Part shown: piece by piece, positions 23,125-35,029 of the stretch
How the letters are laid out: each line of letters starts with the position of its first letter
How positions within the stretch are numbered: position 1 is the stretch's first letter
Assembly: GCA_009823395.1 (NCBI GenBank)
Contig: CM020517.1
Coordinates: 16,346,001 to 16,410,000 of the forward strand
DNA: 64,000 bases
Reading direction: 5' to 3'
From: Thamnaconus septentrionalis
Lineage: Eukaryota; Chordata; Actinopteri; Tetraodontiformes; Monacanthidae
The notes under the pieces: generated by a model
What the model was told of the DNA's origin: nothing
Database searches by the model: none
Seen by the model: only the letters and a program-made list of their open reading frames with translations
Program-made: the position numbers and the translations under genes

Positions 23125-23353
23125 GGCTGCGTTTTCCCGCAAAATAAAAGCGATATTTCTAAAATTTCGACAAAGTACAATTGTGATTTGCAGGTGTTTC
23201 CATTGAATGGTGTGAAGCGCATAAGCCATAATTCTGGAATTACGCTTGCTTTTGTTTGTTTGTTTAAAAAATATTCCGTCTCCTCCTCCGTCCAAACATA
23301 ACGCGCCATTTTCACTGGAAGTGAACTGGTCACATGACCCCATACTTCACATC
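23125..23353 (-). mobile_element. Harbinger-like MITE, copy 1, truncated, with Myb/SANT-like remnant
   Basis: The end GGCTGCGTTTTCC and the subterminal GCAAAATAAAAGCGATATTT match the right ends of the copies at 29276 and 55697. Read on the minus strand, the inner part encodes VTSSLPVKMARYVWTEEETE then YFL, nearly the same peptide as in the 55697 copy. WTEEET with the spacing that follows is typical of Myb/SANT-like DNA-binding domains. The distal end is lost at about 23353. Superfamily assignment is inference. Confidence 0.7.
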
Positions 23354-23823
23354 AAGGTCACAAAACTCACTCTCAGCTCACTCTCAGCTTAAACAAATTG
23401 GAGGCATTCGGGAAATCTGGATACCTTTGGGGCTGCAGTGACTTCCTGTTGAGCAGAACGTGGCGGTCATCACGCTAAACAATCAACCTAAAGAAAAAAA
23501 CATAAACAAAAAAACTACTCAGCCGTGTTGTCGGGCTTCTGTTGTTGCAGCCAGTAGAACTTCATATCCATGGGAAGCCGAGGGCTCGGCGCTGGTATGT
23601 CAACACGTCGCGGCAATATCGCTCCAACTATTTCCTGCAGTTTATTTACACGCCCGTCTGGTGATCAAACTGAAGGCAGAGGCCTGACGCTGGGCGAGAC
23701 TCGCCAGGAATTAGACGGCGACCTCGTAAAAACTGTTCTACAGACGGTTGACGTCACTCAGTAAAATGCTAACTGGGTTCCAGGCTCCAAAAGAGAGAGG
23801 TTTTTTTTTAATTTTAATTACTA
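23354..23823. other. Single-copy DNA, nothing recognised
   Basis: AACTCACTCTCAGCTCACTCTCAGC-type 11-bp doubling near 23365. No gene supported. Confidence 0.3.
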
Positions 23824-23998
<175 letters not shown>

Positions 23999-24115
23999 TG
24001 AGGGATTCAGCGTGGGTGTGTCCCTCCTTCCTTTGTCGCGACACTGAGCAGCAGCTCGAGTGTTTACAGGAGGTGAGTAGAGTAGCTGAGAGTATCGCAT
24101 CTTCTCCAGGAAATC

Positions 24116-24148
<33 letters not shown>
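24116..24148. repeat. (CA)n microsatellite
   Basis: About 16 CA units. Confidence 0.95.
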
Positions 24149-24150
<2 letters not shown>

Positions 24151-24640
24151 TTTCTGTTTGAGTGAATCATGAAAACCTTTCTTCCTCTCTTCCTTTCTTT
24201 CTTTAGAGGCGTGAGGTTCGAGCGAGGACGAGGTGTTGGTGGTGGCGCATTTCAAACTACAGCGGCTCACTGCAATGTTGCAATGCGTTGAAGCTGAAAC
24301 TACATCCACCAACAAATTGTTTTGTTATTAATGTAAAAAGGCTACAAAACAAAAGCATGGAAACACTTTCATCTCTAGTTGTGTCTACAAGTTAACCCTC
24401 CACTGTAGAAGTCTGCCTAAACCTGCAGAACACAGTCTGTCAGTGGGGACGCAGACGAGTTGAGCTGAGCTACTTCTTGTGCAACCGTCCCCTCCATCAC
24501 GGAGCCCCTCCTGGGCCGCCGTGCCACCATGAACAACATCACTGCCAGGTTCACACACCCAAAAAAAACCAACATTTTGCTTTCGGCTGACTCCTTTTCA
24601 GACCGACCCTCTTGGATGCACTCGGCGAAACAAACGAAAA
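24149..24640. other. Single-copy DNA, nothing recognised
   Basis: No coding segment or recognised repeat. Confidence 0.3.
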
Positions 24641-24642
24641 AA

Positions 24643-24669
<27 letters not shown>
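24641..24669. repeat. (AC)n microsatellite with A-rich flanks
   Basis: About 13 AC units between A-runs. Confidence 0.9.
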
Positions 24670-24673
<4 letters not shown>

Positions 24674-24873
24674 AATAAAAATCACAAAGCATTTTACATA
24701 AGAGCGGGATTGTGCGGGATTATGACGATGCCGAACGTACACGTCGCAAACTGAGCGGAAGCCTCGCAAAGCGATGGCGAAGAGAAGAAGAGAAGTGGGC
24801 CGAGATTTTTTCATTTGTTAATGAACAAAACATTTCTGCGTCTGCTGTGAGGATCCGAGCGCCGCACTCTTTA

Positions 24874-24874
<1 letters not shown>

Positions 24875-24922
<48 letters not shown>
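24875..24922 (+). repeat. (CTG)16 triplet repeat
   Basis: Sixteen uninterrupted CTG units, 29 bp before the CAGA array. Confidence 0.95.
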
Positions 24923-24925
<3 letters not shown>

Positions 24926-24950
24926 CAAAGAGATGAAAGGAAGGAGGGGG

Positions 24951-25080
24951 AGGCAGGCAGAGACAGACAGACAGACAGGCAGACAGACAGGCAGACAGAC
25001 AGACAGGCAGGCAGACAGACAGACAGACAGGCAGACAGACAGGCAGACAGACAGACAGACAGACAGACAGACAGGCAGGC

Positions 25081-25113
<33 letters not shown>

Positions 25114-25150
25114 GGCAGACAGACAGACAGGCAGACAGGCAGACAGACAG
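24951..25150 (+). repeat. (CAGA/CAGG)n tetranucleotide array, ~200 bp
   Basis: About 50 tetranucleotides, mostly CAGA with CAGG variants scattered. The variants make irregular blocks, which suggests repeated slippage duplication. GACA tracts are one component of Bkm-type DNA found on some sex chromosomes, but they are common across fish genomes. Confidence 0.95.
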
Positions 25151-25962
25151 GGTGTCTGGTTCCCCCTCCGCCAGCGGAGGAAACGCTGCCGGGGTGCAGG
25201 GGTGTGGGAACGCCAAAGCCCGCGGCCGGGGGAGCGAGGGGGGGGCTCAGCGGGGCGCCGAAGGCCTCCTTGGCAGGATGCAGGCAAAGGGGATTGTGGG
25301 AAATTACACGGGATTAGAGCGGGGCGTCTAATGCCCTCATCCAGCGGGACATTTTCATCAAGAAACAGGGCCGTCGGACGAGGCACAAAGAGCGAGCGGG
25401 AGAGAGGAACCTCAGCCGACCCTTTATTCCAGCGCCCCGGGATTAAACCTCTTCCCTCTCCTTTGTGACGCTCTCTGCAGGCTGAGCAGCCGCAGGGAAG
25501 GAGAGGAGGAAGAGGATGCTGACGAGTGGTGATTGGAGTTTTTTCATTGGGCCTCCGCTGCTGCTCGGTTACTCTGTGTTTCTTCCCACACTGGGGGGGT
25601 TTGGAACAAGGCAGCTCGTCAGAGGCCGTCGGAGGCTCCGACAGCATACAGGAGAAATAAGGAGGATTTAATCTCAGGTCTCGAGACCGAGACTTTACAT
25701 ACCGAAGAAAAATAACAAAAACAGGAAAAGAAAATGACCACTATCTTTTTTTAAATTCAACTTTGAATTTCAGTTTCAATCTCGAGTGTTAAAACACTAC
25801 ACAAGACACAAGTGTTTACCATTGTTTCTTTTGATTTTTTTGAATCTCTTTGGAAAGAGGAAGTGAACAGCAACAAGTGTATAAATAAAGGATAAATGAA
25901 ATATATACAAACTGTGGGTACAACCATTAGCTCATAAAGAGAACCTACCATGTATGTAATCA
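25151..25962. other. CpG-rich then AT-rich single-copy DNA
   Basis: 25150-25650 is G/C-rich with several CpGs. No exon could be supported. From 25680 it turns AT-rich. Confidence 0.3.
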
Positions 25963-26440
25963 TCAGCCACTTTATTAGGTGCAATGCTCAACTTCTTGTT
26001 GACACAAAATTCTTTATGTTTATGAAAAAACATAATTTTAACTAAAGTACATTTCACAACCTGTACTTTCTTATTTATATGTGAATAAAAAAAGTTGAAT
26101 TAGCAGAATTTTTTTTTTTTTTTTTTTTTTTACAAAAGCATCCATATTTTTACTTAAGTCCAGAATGTGAATACTTCAGCCACCTCTTATTAAGGCCACG
26201 CAGACGTGAGGAGGACGACTCGCTGGAGTTCAAAGGCAGCTTCGGGCCGGGAAGGAAAAGGGATCTGAGTGACTTTGACTGTGGCCTGATTGGTGCCAGA
26301 CTGGCTGGTCTCACTGCTTCACCAGTCAACTGCTGATCCACTGGAATTTTCAACCAATCTGGGGTTTACAGAGAATGGGCAAAAAGAGAAAATATCCAGT
26401 GAGAGGGAAAATATCCGTGTTCATGTCAGCGGTCAAAGGC
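25963..26440 (+). pseudogene. Tc1/mariner 5' fragment with broken transposase N-terminus
   Basis: The 5' end (CAGCCACTTTATTAGGT, then CTCAACTTCTTGTTGACACA) matches the fish Tc1 family whose ends read CACTTTATTAGGTACACC. After an unrelated block at 26014-26187, the element resumes with GGAGTTCAAAGGC, AGTGACTTTGA, TTGGTGCCAGACTGGCTGG, TTTACAGAGAATGG and AAAGAGAAAATATCCAGTGA. These encode the N-terminal helix-turn-helix region of a Tc1 transposase (peptide AGLT... and KEKISSE in different frames). Frame changes and truncation before the catalytic DDE region make it non-functional. The match is from memory of the family; the word-by-word similarity is extensive. Confidence 0.85.
26014..26187 (+). 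mobile_element. hAT-like fragment, copy 2, inside the Tc1 fragment
   Basis: Contains AAAGTACATTTCACAACCTG, TTTTACTTAAGTCCAGAATG and the end GAATACTTCAGCCACCTCTT, matching the 3' half of the 60186 element. A T23 run at 26109-26131 interrupts it. Because Tc1 sequence lies on both sides, this piece arrived after the Tc1 copy. Exact joints are uncertain by about 10 bp. Confidence 0.7.
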
Positions 26441-26891
26441 CGGCGAGCGCTCAGCCAAGAAGGCCCTCCCAAAGGCTGTGGTTGAGGTTGTGCTGAGAAA
26501 CGTGTTAAAAATACACTTTTCAATTTGCTTTAAGATCAACAGACGCAAACGTCTTTGTTGTCAGACAGGAAATAGATTCTGCATCACCTGTTCGCAGGAC
26601 TTTCCACTGCAGCTTCTGATGCTGTCGAACTTTTCAAGCCACTGACTAACATTTTTCCGGCGAGTCCATTTGATGATTCATTGATATTAACTGCTCACGA
26701 TTCATCACTAGCAACCTAATGTTTACCTCAGTATACAGGATGGATAAAAATAGACAATAGCCTTAACATTGAGTTGAGGTCGGCCAAGGTGCTTGAGCCT
26801 CCTCATTTCTATCTGCTCCTCCACGGATGGTACAAGAAAACGGCCTTTCATCCTTTATTTGTTTGTCCTGAGCAAAACCACAAAAGCCTTT

Positions 26892-26892
<1 letters not shown>
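26441..26892. other. Single-copy DNA, nothing recognised
   Basis: May include a diverged end of the Tc1 copy up to about 26510. Nothing else seen. Confidence 0.3.

Positions 26893-26938
<46 letters not shown>
26893..26938 (+). repeat. (CAG)15 triplet repeat
   Basis: Fifteen uninterrupted CAG units. Confidence 0.95.
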
Positions 26939-26940
<2 letters not shown>

Positions 26941-29275
26941 AGGGACCTTGAAAACGCAGAAATCCGCGTCTCATTCCACTTGGTGCAAGTGCACGGCCTT
27001 TTAAGTGCCACTTCAAAGCGTTTCACCACCGAGCTGGCGCGTTTTCACATTGGACAGTCTGAGGTCTTGGTGCAAATGGGGTGGAGGGCTGCTAATTGTT
27101 TTCACACCTGCGCTCGCTTTGATTTGCTTTCACATTGACCAAAACCTCCGAACTATCAGACTCTGCTGCTTTGGTTTTTTTGACCACACAGCGGCAGTGT
27201 GAAAGCTCCCCTGGAATCTCTCTTCCGCCGCGTTCACGAAGTTCGATGTAGCGAATCAAAATCACCTTCACATTTCAAAACACCTGTGCTTTAAATATCA
27301 ATCTCCGTCTTGTCCTTCATTCTGGGGCCTGTCACATATGTGCGACCCACTAGATTCTCTCTCGCCCAGACAGCCCAGAGGTCGGCGTTGTCGACCCATC
27401 ACCACTGCCAGGTCTTTAAGCAGGGAGTCCATAAAAATGACAGAAAGGGGTTGAACCCTGCTGCTTTTAAAGACAGGCTGTAAAAGAAGATGCTTTTACT
27501 ACTCACCCTAATGGTTCAAGGCATGTCAACTCACAGAGAGGAGGAAAAAAGGGGCCAAATAGCCTACACACAGTCAGCCAGGGTGGAAAAAACAGGAAGC
27601 CGTTGCCTTTATAAGGCCGAGTAAAACCTTAATGGCCTTTTTTTTTTAATATTTGGGTTGCCAGGTGGTGCCTTCTCTGGCATGCACGTTCTCATTGGCT
27701 AGCCTATTCTTGAATTGGGCCTCTGTTGAATGCAGTGGGAGCAGCCACTGAGAAGCCATTCACTAACCTTGTAGTGGTTTACATGCCCATTAAATCAGGC
27801 TTAGAAAGTACCTTTATTGATGCGGCTGCTTTGTGTAATTAGTCGTCGTGAGATAATAGCAAGGTCACTGAGCGTTATTGTGCTCAGTCTGGTGAGAACT
27901 CTGCCATTCCTGCTGGACCAAGAGGAATGATGGATTATCAAGGCTTTGTGAGGGATATTCAGCAAAAGCAGGACATTTTTAACCTTCCACAGAGTTTTGA
28001 AAATTGTCGACATTTGAACCAATATTGGGCCTTTCTCGGGTTGTAACTACTGTTTAGCCTTACGATGAGTAAATTAATCTTGCCATGAGATTGACCCCAT
28101 GTTATAGCAATCGTGCAGATGGATCTTACACACAATACAGAAAACACAGAAAGTTGCAATCGTTGAAAATTTACCGAGATAAAAGCAAAAAGATTCAAGC
28201 GGCATTATCGCGAGTTTCTGATCACAACTGCATTCAGTTTATCGAAACCGCATGAGTCAAAAGCAGTCATATCGTGGCTGAAACCACTGAGCGTGATGCA
28301 TTTTTTTTCTATTCAAGTTTTGACATGTTAGTACATATCAACAAGGGCAAGAAAAGTGTCTAAAAATGAACATGTTGTGGTGCATGTTGTCCCCTTTATG
28401 TCTATTTACATTTTAAAAATCACAGACCGCAGAATGTCGAAACTGCCAACCAACGCAGTTTTTGGCCTCACTTGACTCTGGTTTACCAATTTCCCCAAGA
28501 TTCCGGCTTATTTTTAACACAGTCACTGTGGCCGTGTTAGAAAAGAGGAAGGAACTCTAAAGCGAAGCGACTAAAAACAGAAAGGCACTCTCCTTCGTGT
28601 CCTAGTATTTACACGAGCAACCAAAAACGCTGCTGTGTACATGTCAGACCGCTGGCTGCTGGCGTAACGTCAAGATACAACTGGAGTGGACAGGACCAAG
28701 CAGAAAAAAACTGCGCAAGCGTCCCTCCACATGAGCACAATGGAGCGCGGCTTGTAATTCTGGAAGCTCCTCTCAAAACTGCAGCAGAAGATGTGCAAAC
28801 AGAGCAGCTGGAACGTCAACCTGCTGATCCTCCAAGAAGTGAAGAAGTGATGGTGAATAAGTTATTGTTTCAGCTGCATATAAACACTACTGATTAGTCA
28901 AAGGACAAACTGTCCCCTTTGAAGACGTGGGGGGGGGGGTTTCCTCCAGTGCTTGAACTTGTCCTTGAGTGAACCAGGCCAGTCGGGCGGGGGTAGGGGG
29001 GGGGGGGATAACCAGCGGTGGCTTTGTGTGCGAGTCGGCCGTCAGCTATAAATGTAACGCGGTTCTTCCTCTTTGCTTAGCAGTGTTTCCCTTTGCTGTT
29101 GTTATTTTTATTTAGTGTTTTTTTTTTTTCACCTCTGGTTGCATCACCCACTTAATTTCCCTCCATAACCTCAGTTTGTAAACCGCACTGCCATGAAGTG
29201 TAATGTGGTCAATACATTAGAAAAAAAAAAAAACCTCTCATATTTTTTTCCCCACGGCAGAGGTTCAGCTACACT
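26939..29275. other. Single-copy DNA; possible conserved block at 27620-27990
   Basis: No open frame over 90 codons and no recognised repeat. The part 27620-27990 has even composition and several TAAT/ATTA words. G-runs occur at 28930-28938 and 29001-29008, and an A-run at 29220-29233. Confidence 0.35.
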
Positions 29276-29730
29276 AGCTGCGTTTCCATCACCCCTAGAA
29301 CTGCGCAAAACCTAAATATCGCAATAAAAAACTGGTCATGGAAACACCTAAACTTCTAAAAACCTCTCAAATATGTCTGAAAGGTTTTGACGCTCTCATG
29401 AGGTGGGTTTTCAGACGTGTCCATATAGAGGTCTACCGCTAAAGTGTCATGGAAACACTGTTTTGGCATTTGCACATCAGCAGACGTGACGTACGGGGTC
29501 ACGTGACGTGAAGTAATAAAAAAAAGAGAAAAATATAACAACCACTCTTGACAGCAAACAACATCGAAATGCAGACTTATGTTTTGTACCTCCCAAAGTG
29601 GGGTGTGGCGGGACCACATTTTATGAGAATTACGGCTCATGCGCTTCGCATCATTCAATGGAAACGCCTGCAAAGTCGAAATTTTAAAAATATCGCTTTT
29701 ATTTTTATTGCGAAAAACCTAAACGCAGCT
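29276..29730 (+). mobile_element. Harbinger-like MITE, copy 2, both ends present
   Basis: The terminal inverted repeat AGCTGCGTTT sits at 29276-29285 and its complement AAACGCAGCT at 29721-29730, so the copy is 455 bp. Subterminal blocks (GCGCAAAACCTAAATATCGC, CTCATGGAAAC-type words, AATATCGCTTTTATTTTTAT) match the other copies. The centre holds GAGAAAAATATAACAACCA and CTTGACAGCAAACAACAT, the same segment that encodes part of the Myb/SANT-like remnant in the 55697 copy, but here the WTEEET part is deleted and the frame is broken. No target duplication is obvious. Confidence 0.8.
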
Positions 29731-30881
29731 CGGGAGAGATTTGACGCCTCGCAGTCACAAAACATCAGCGGCACGCACTGCACACGTGCACTGTAAGGCA
29801 AAGCAAAGTCTTCTTCTTCTTCTTCTTTTTTTTGGTTTTCAGTCCAAACGTCTCTCGAGCAAAATAACTGAGAAATGACTGCTGCTTACAACTTGCTGAT
29901 AACAGGACAGCCCTTGCACCTTTCCGCCTACAACCCCTTCCTGTGACATTAAAGGCTCATTGATGCTCACAAGTCGTAGCCGTCGTCGCTGCAGAATGAC
30001 TCACTCTTGTGCACACTTGTGGCGGCAGGAAGCGGCGGAGCGACTGAGGGTTTGAGAGGCTGGCACAGTTGCCATGGGGACGTGCGTCAGTTGCTGTTGT
30101 CGCGGCCTGGACGGGCGGAAGTGAAACGGTTGAGACGTAAACAACAACAAAGCGGCAGATTTGTTTTTGCTGATCAACTCAAGTTTATTTTGCAAATAAA
30201 AATGATTTCATCGGTTACTGCTGTTGCCACCACTTCCAGTGGTTTCTTTATGCCTCAGCTCAAAGTTCAAAGTTGGTCTGCCATAGGAAAGGTATGTTTT
30301 ACATCCAGTCTGTCTCCTCCCAGATCACAGGAGGTGGCGCTGAAAACTAACATGGAGTTGAGGCGTCACTTCCTCGGCACTCAGCCGGTTCCATTTTCTC
30401 TCAAGTTTTTTTTTCCTTGATGAAAACGAAAAAGCCAAATCGGGGTGGAGTGAATTTCCTTTTTTTGTTTGTGTGTCTTCCGAGTTTGTTTTCGCGCAAT
30501 AAGGCAATAAAAATGCAAATGAAGTCTTTTCGCGAAAACAGGGAAACTTGAATTTTTAATACGTTTTTTCTAATAAAAAAAACAAACATGTTATTGTGAA
30601 CGTTTTCTTTCTTCTTTCTTTTCTTCTTTTTTTTTTCCCTAGATTGATTTTGCTCGCCGCCACGATAAAACCGCAGCAGTGCTGCCCGACATTTCGTGTT
30701 TGACGCGGGACAGCTCGATAGGTTGCGGTGCACAGCATGAACAGGCGGCAGGTTCACACACGGCCACCAATAGGTGCTCTAAATCTACAGGCTGTGTGGT
30801 GAAAAATCAACAGTGTCACAGCTGGCAGCCTGTTTGCACTGCCAGACAACCACTGAGCGCTATAAACAATGCTGCAGCCCA

Positions 30882-30883
<2 letters not shown>
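29731..30883. other. Single-copy DNA, nothing recognised
   Basis: A 137-codon plus-strand frame (30007-30420) shows no known domain. Short TCT and T tracts occur near 29810 and 30630. Confidence 0.3.

Positions 30884-30943
<60 letters not shown>
30884..30943. repeat. Compound (CT)n-(CA)n microsatellite
   Basis: About 14 CT units run directly into about 15 CA units. Confidence 0.95.
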
Positions 30944-30945
<2 letters not shown>

Positions 30946-33515
30946 CACTCCACCATGCCACTTGTTTGCATTTCCAGCTGCATGACATCACCACAACGGG
31001 GGTTTTTGACCCTGTGAGCGGATTGGTCAGCCGTGGCAGAACTGCTGATCAGGTCCAAAGATCACAGAGTTGTGCCAAGAGGTGACATCAGCACGTTGAG
31101 CTTAGCTATTGGCCGAGAGATGCCTGGGTGACTCTAAAGCAACATCCCGTGAGCACAGACGCACTCTGGCACACAAAGCAAAGCAGCTCTCAGCAGATGC
31201 TACGCGAGATGAAACAGCTGAGATTAAGTCGGCCTGTCGTGTTTTGGAAAAAAGAAACGAAAAGAAACAAGGAAAATACCACCGAAGCTTCGGAGTTCTG
31301 TTTCTTATTGACTCTCACTTCCATTGTTTATGACAGGAATGACAGTAACGTGCTTCCAAACCTCAAACACTCGCCTGTAATGTGCCGGCCATCACTGCGA
31401 GTGCACACGCATTGTATCGCACGACTTGCTCTGCTGCCGTGCCAACTAAATCTGCCAAAGGAGAAGCTTAATCCAATATATATTGGATTTTTTTTTTTTT
31501 TTTTTTGTTCATTTCACTGCAAGGCGTCAAATGTCCTGTAACTGTGGCTAACAAATGTGAAGGCAACGCTGCACTAAGCAGCTGCACAAAGAAGAAAATG
31601 AATTAAAAAAAGGCCGACCGACAACAGCTGAGGCCACGTGAGCCCTAAAGAAACCCAGCAACTGCACAGCAGTCCACCGCTGCAGGATTCCAGAGGACAG
31701 TATTGTCGGACTTTTGTGAAAATGGAAGATTTAACAGCGTGATATTACAAGCACCCACTCACTCACTCACTTACACATCCAATATTCTGCAAAAAGTCTC
31801 ATTACTATTGTTTACTGACAATCACACAACAACACACACAAGAAATCACATTAACCCCCAGACGCTGGTATCGCAGGGGGAGGTAATTACGCTCTATTTG
31901 TCGGCGGGGGATACTAACCAATTAGTCATTAAAACGTTTGACCTTTCTTTAAAGTTCACAAAAACCCAATAAAAAAAAAAAAAAATAGATTCTCCAAAAG
32001 GTTATCCGTCATCGGCCAATTCACTTTTTCTTTTTAATCTGTTTGTTTTGTGGGAGACAACGAAGACACATATAGCTATTAGCACTGCTGTCGCTAAGCT
32101 AGGCTAAAGCCATGTACACAACACTGGAACGAATGTCGTCTTTCGATCTTCAGCAGGGATCTAACTCAAATGATTTCTAAAAGGTCAAACCTGTGTGTGT
32201 GTGTGTGCGCACGCACACCGCGCTGTGACATTGGGACTGACTCATTTCATCGTGAGCTGTCGCTCGCACATCTTCCCCGTACCATCCAGACTCGGGGAGA
32301 AAATAACAAAACACATGAGGTCAAAGTTGGCCCGTCTTCCAGTCAGTGCTGCGTGATTGTTTCATGAGAAAGAGCTTCATCCCACCTGTTCCCCTTCACT
32401 ACACACTGATGATTCATTTGTCGTTGCGCCGACGGCTAGCGAGCTCTGGCTAAGCAGCCTTCGAGAGAGCTTCCACTGAAGTCTCTAAGGGGACATGGTG
32501 AGTTACGTAAAGCTCCAGTCATGTTGTTTCTTCTTGGACGGAGCGTCACACCACAGATGATCCCCAAATCCGGAACTTTGTTAGCATGTCGCGTTTCCAA
32601 GGGGACAACTATCCGTGACGGACCAACACAGAACTCTGCTAAGATAAGGGATCTAGTTTTGTGAGGAACTGACTTTGGATAATTAAGACTGAAGATGAGG
32701 TCTTACCTTCCTTACCTACTGTACCCAGAGTCTGTGTCGTTGCCAGGTGCGTCACTGATAGTGGTTTCCCTTAGAAACACAACATGGTAACATAGTTCCG
32801 CTAACAGAAGCTGGGCTAAAGTGGTGTCAAAAAAAAGATATCACCCATTGCCCCTTTAAACTTCACCGCATTCCCTCATTCATGTGTTTTGCTAACTGCT
32901 GATATCGTGGCATGATCGTGTTTGATGCCTTTAAGCTGCTGCCGTCTCACTGAGACGATGAGGCCTCAAGACAAAGACAGGATCCCTTCCTTCTGTCTGA
33001 GGGTCTGTGCAATTTACAATCCTGACATCGCTGACAAAGTGATAAAGTCTAGAAAAAGATGTCTAGAAAAAGTTGCTTCGCGGCTTTAAGGATTTTGGTA
33101 AGTTATGTCCGCTTCTGTCATTTGATAAAAGGAAACATTACAGTCACATTACAATTGTGTGTAACACTGTACTTGGGGGGATTTCACACTTGGTAATTTT
33201 GGGAGATTTTCTGAAATTATTATCAGAGCGAGGGCTGTGAAAACACAGGGGAGGCTGGTGGAGGGGGATTTTCTGACAGCCACCTCTGTGGCAAACTCAA
33301 CTTTACACTATTGGGATGGAGAGGAAAGTGCACATCCTCTTTTCATTTTCGATTTTCCTGAATTTTCCGATACTGCAGCGACATTCAAGAGCAAAAAACC
33401 CCCAAAAACACAGACATCTTGTTCATCAGGTGGTGACTGGCCCACATTTCACAAGAGCAAGGCAGAAGGAAGTGTGTATGTGGTAAGTAGGGGGACGAGT
33501 GAGTGATGGGACCCA
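30944..33515. other. Single-copy DNA, no gene supported
   Basis: T19 run at 31488-31506, A15 run near 31971, short GT tract at 32192-32206. The interval 31840-31960 has TAATTA-type words. CCCCTTTAAAC near 32860 resembles a MITE end, but no partner is visible. Confidence 0.3.
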
Positions 33516-33542
33516 TGTGTGTGTGTGTGTGTGTGTGTGTGT
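33516..33542. repeat. (GT)n microsatellite
   Basis: About 13 GT units, 117 bp from a complementary CA tract. Confidence 0.95.
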
Positions 33543-33655
33543 AGGCTGCCTGGCACTTCAGTTCACTGCGCAAGAGGAGTGTAAAATCCCATCAGACGCT
33601 TACAAACATACCGCAAACACTCATTTACTATAATGATTATGTCATACGCCCACAT

Positions 33656-33659
<4 letters not shown>

Positions 33660-33687
<28 letters not shown>

Positions 33688-33688
33688 T
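33660..33688. repeat. (CA)n microsatellite
   Basis: About 14 CA units, inverted relative to the GT tract upstream. Confidence 0.95.
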
Positions 33689-34252
33689 ACAGCCGTGCCT
33701 GTCTGCTGACTGGTTCTGCCTGGTGACAGATGATTTGGTCGGCATGCGTGAGGGGCGGAGCCTGTGCGCTCTCCAGTCTGCCTGTCAGACAGGCTTTGAC
33801 TCAGCTGTCTGCCACCGAGTACGTCGCCGGCCCGCAAAAGTTTTTTTTTTTTGTCAAGCAGCACGTTCATGCCATCGACAACACGCAAATCATTTTTGAA
33901 TTAACGTGAATATTTTGGTTCATGTGTTACTTTGAAAGATCTTAGGAGACGTTGATGAAGTTATACCTGCAGCCTTGAATGGGCTTCAGCTTGAGAGAGA
34001 TTTTGAGCAGCTCAGCGTTTCAGATTTACCAGTGAGTAAAGTCGCTGGTGTGAAGTTCTGCTATCGTAGTGAAAAATCAATGACATTTTTTTTTTTTGTT
34101 TTGTTGTCAGAAACAGAAACAAGGTCTTCTCAGTTTTCAGTCTAAAAGTGGCGTAGAAAACTTTCTGTGAACCACCTGGTAATGAGGGAAAGTTAGTAAA
34201 CCGCAGCTAGCGATCATCATTTGAATTCGGTCTTTGTTATTTCTGTGCAATA
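33689..34252. other. Single-copy DNA, nothing recognised
   Basis: Only T-runs at 33841 and 34087. Confidence 0.3.
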
Positions 34253-34485
34253 CACACTACCAGTCAAAGGTTTGGACACACCATATGAATTTAATCTATT
34301 TTCTTTCATTCTCATTCTCGATTTTCTCTCAAACACGTTTTTTTTATTTATATTCTTCAAAATAGCCACCTTTCATAAAAAGCATGTTCAGAGTTATTTC
34401 ATGTGTTTCTTTTGCTGCATAAATACATACGTCTTGCTCATATATTTGATGTCTTCAGTATCTATCTGCAGTGTAGAAAGCTTGT
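34253..34485 (+). mobile_element. Internally deleted Tc1/mariner copy
   Basis: CACTACCAGTCAAAGG and TTTGGACACACC at 34255-34282 are the terminal repeat of a common fish Tc1 lineage. TTCTTCAAAATAGCCACCTTT at about 34353 is its left subterminal sequence. GATGTCTTCAGTATC and CAGTGTAGAAAG near 34450-34481 correspond to the right subterminal part. The transposase is deleted and the right terminal repeat is lost. Family identification is from memory. Confidence 0.8.
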
Positions 34486-34797
34486 TCAGAAAAAAAATGA
34501 CATTTGTAACGCCCAACTTGCAAGAGTGTACATATGAAGATACTTGGTGACATGGTTCAAGGTTAACTTCCCGAAGGACGCAAAAGTTTGCCCTCCGTAT
34601 TCAACCCGTCCCCTAAAAGCACCACACCGACTGGATGATCAGACCTGTCCAGACGCTCCTCCAGTGGGCCGAGACCTGCAAGTTAACCTGCAGATACCAG
34701 CACCTCTAGATCGAGCTGGCAGCTCTTTACTACACTGCCAGCTCGCTACTAGCAGTGTGAAAACTACACTGGGAACAGTTGTTTGTCCGTGTGGTGA
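34486..34797. other. Single-copy DNA with an 11-bp-arm hairpin
   Basis: CGAGCTGGCAG at 34712-34722 is the exact reverse complement of 34735-34745, with a 12-nt loop. Confidence 0.6.
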
Positions 34798-34937
34798 ACC
34801 TTCAAGTTGTCCAGGGTGTAACCCACCAGACCCCCAGCCCTGACTCCACCCCTTCACCCTGAGAGACAGCTGGGAGAGGCTCCAGGACCCCACTGACCCC
34901 GAGCGCAGGATAAGCAGTGACAGAAAGTAAATGGATG
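34798..34937 (+). mobile_element. LINE/SINE 3' tail, ATGG-ending fish family
   Basis: Same family as 14343-14467. It has TTGTCCAGGGTGTAACCCAC, ACAGCTGGGAGAGGCTCCAG, CGAGCGCAGGATAAGCAGTG and AAATGGATGAGTG. Five-prime truncated and diverged. Confidence 0.8.
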
Positions 34938-35029
34938 AGTGTAAACACTGTGATTGCGTCGTTTGGTCCAGGATGACTTTCTGAAACCTTTGTTGTCATT
35001 ATTTATAGTTTGGCTTTTTGTTTGGCCGG

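Noticed and set aside
24951..25150. CRISPR-like array
   Set aside because: There are no spacers. It is a tetranucleotide microsatellite in a vertebrate context.
24871..25647. 258-codon minus-strand frame and its 132-codon partners
   Set aside because: Mostly the translation of the CAGA and CTG tracts (Cys-Leu-Ser-Val and poly-Ser/Gln).
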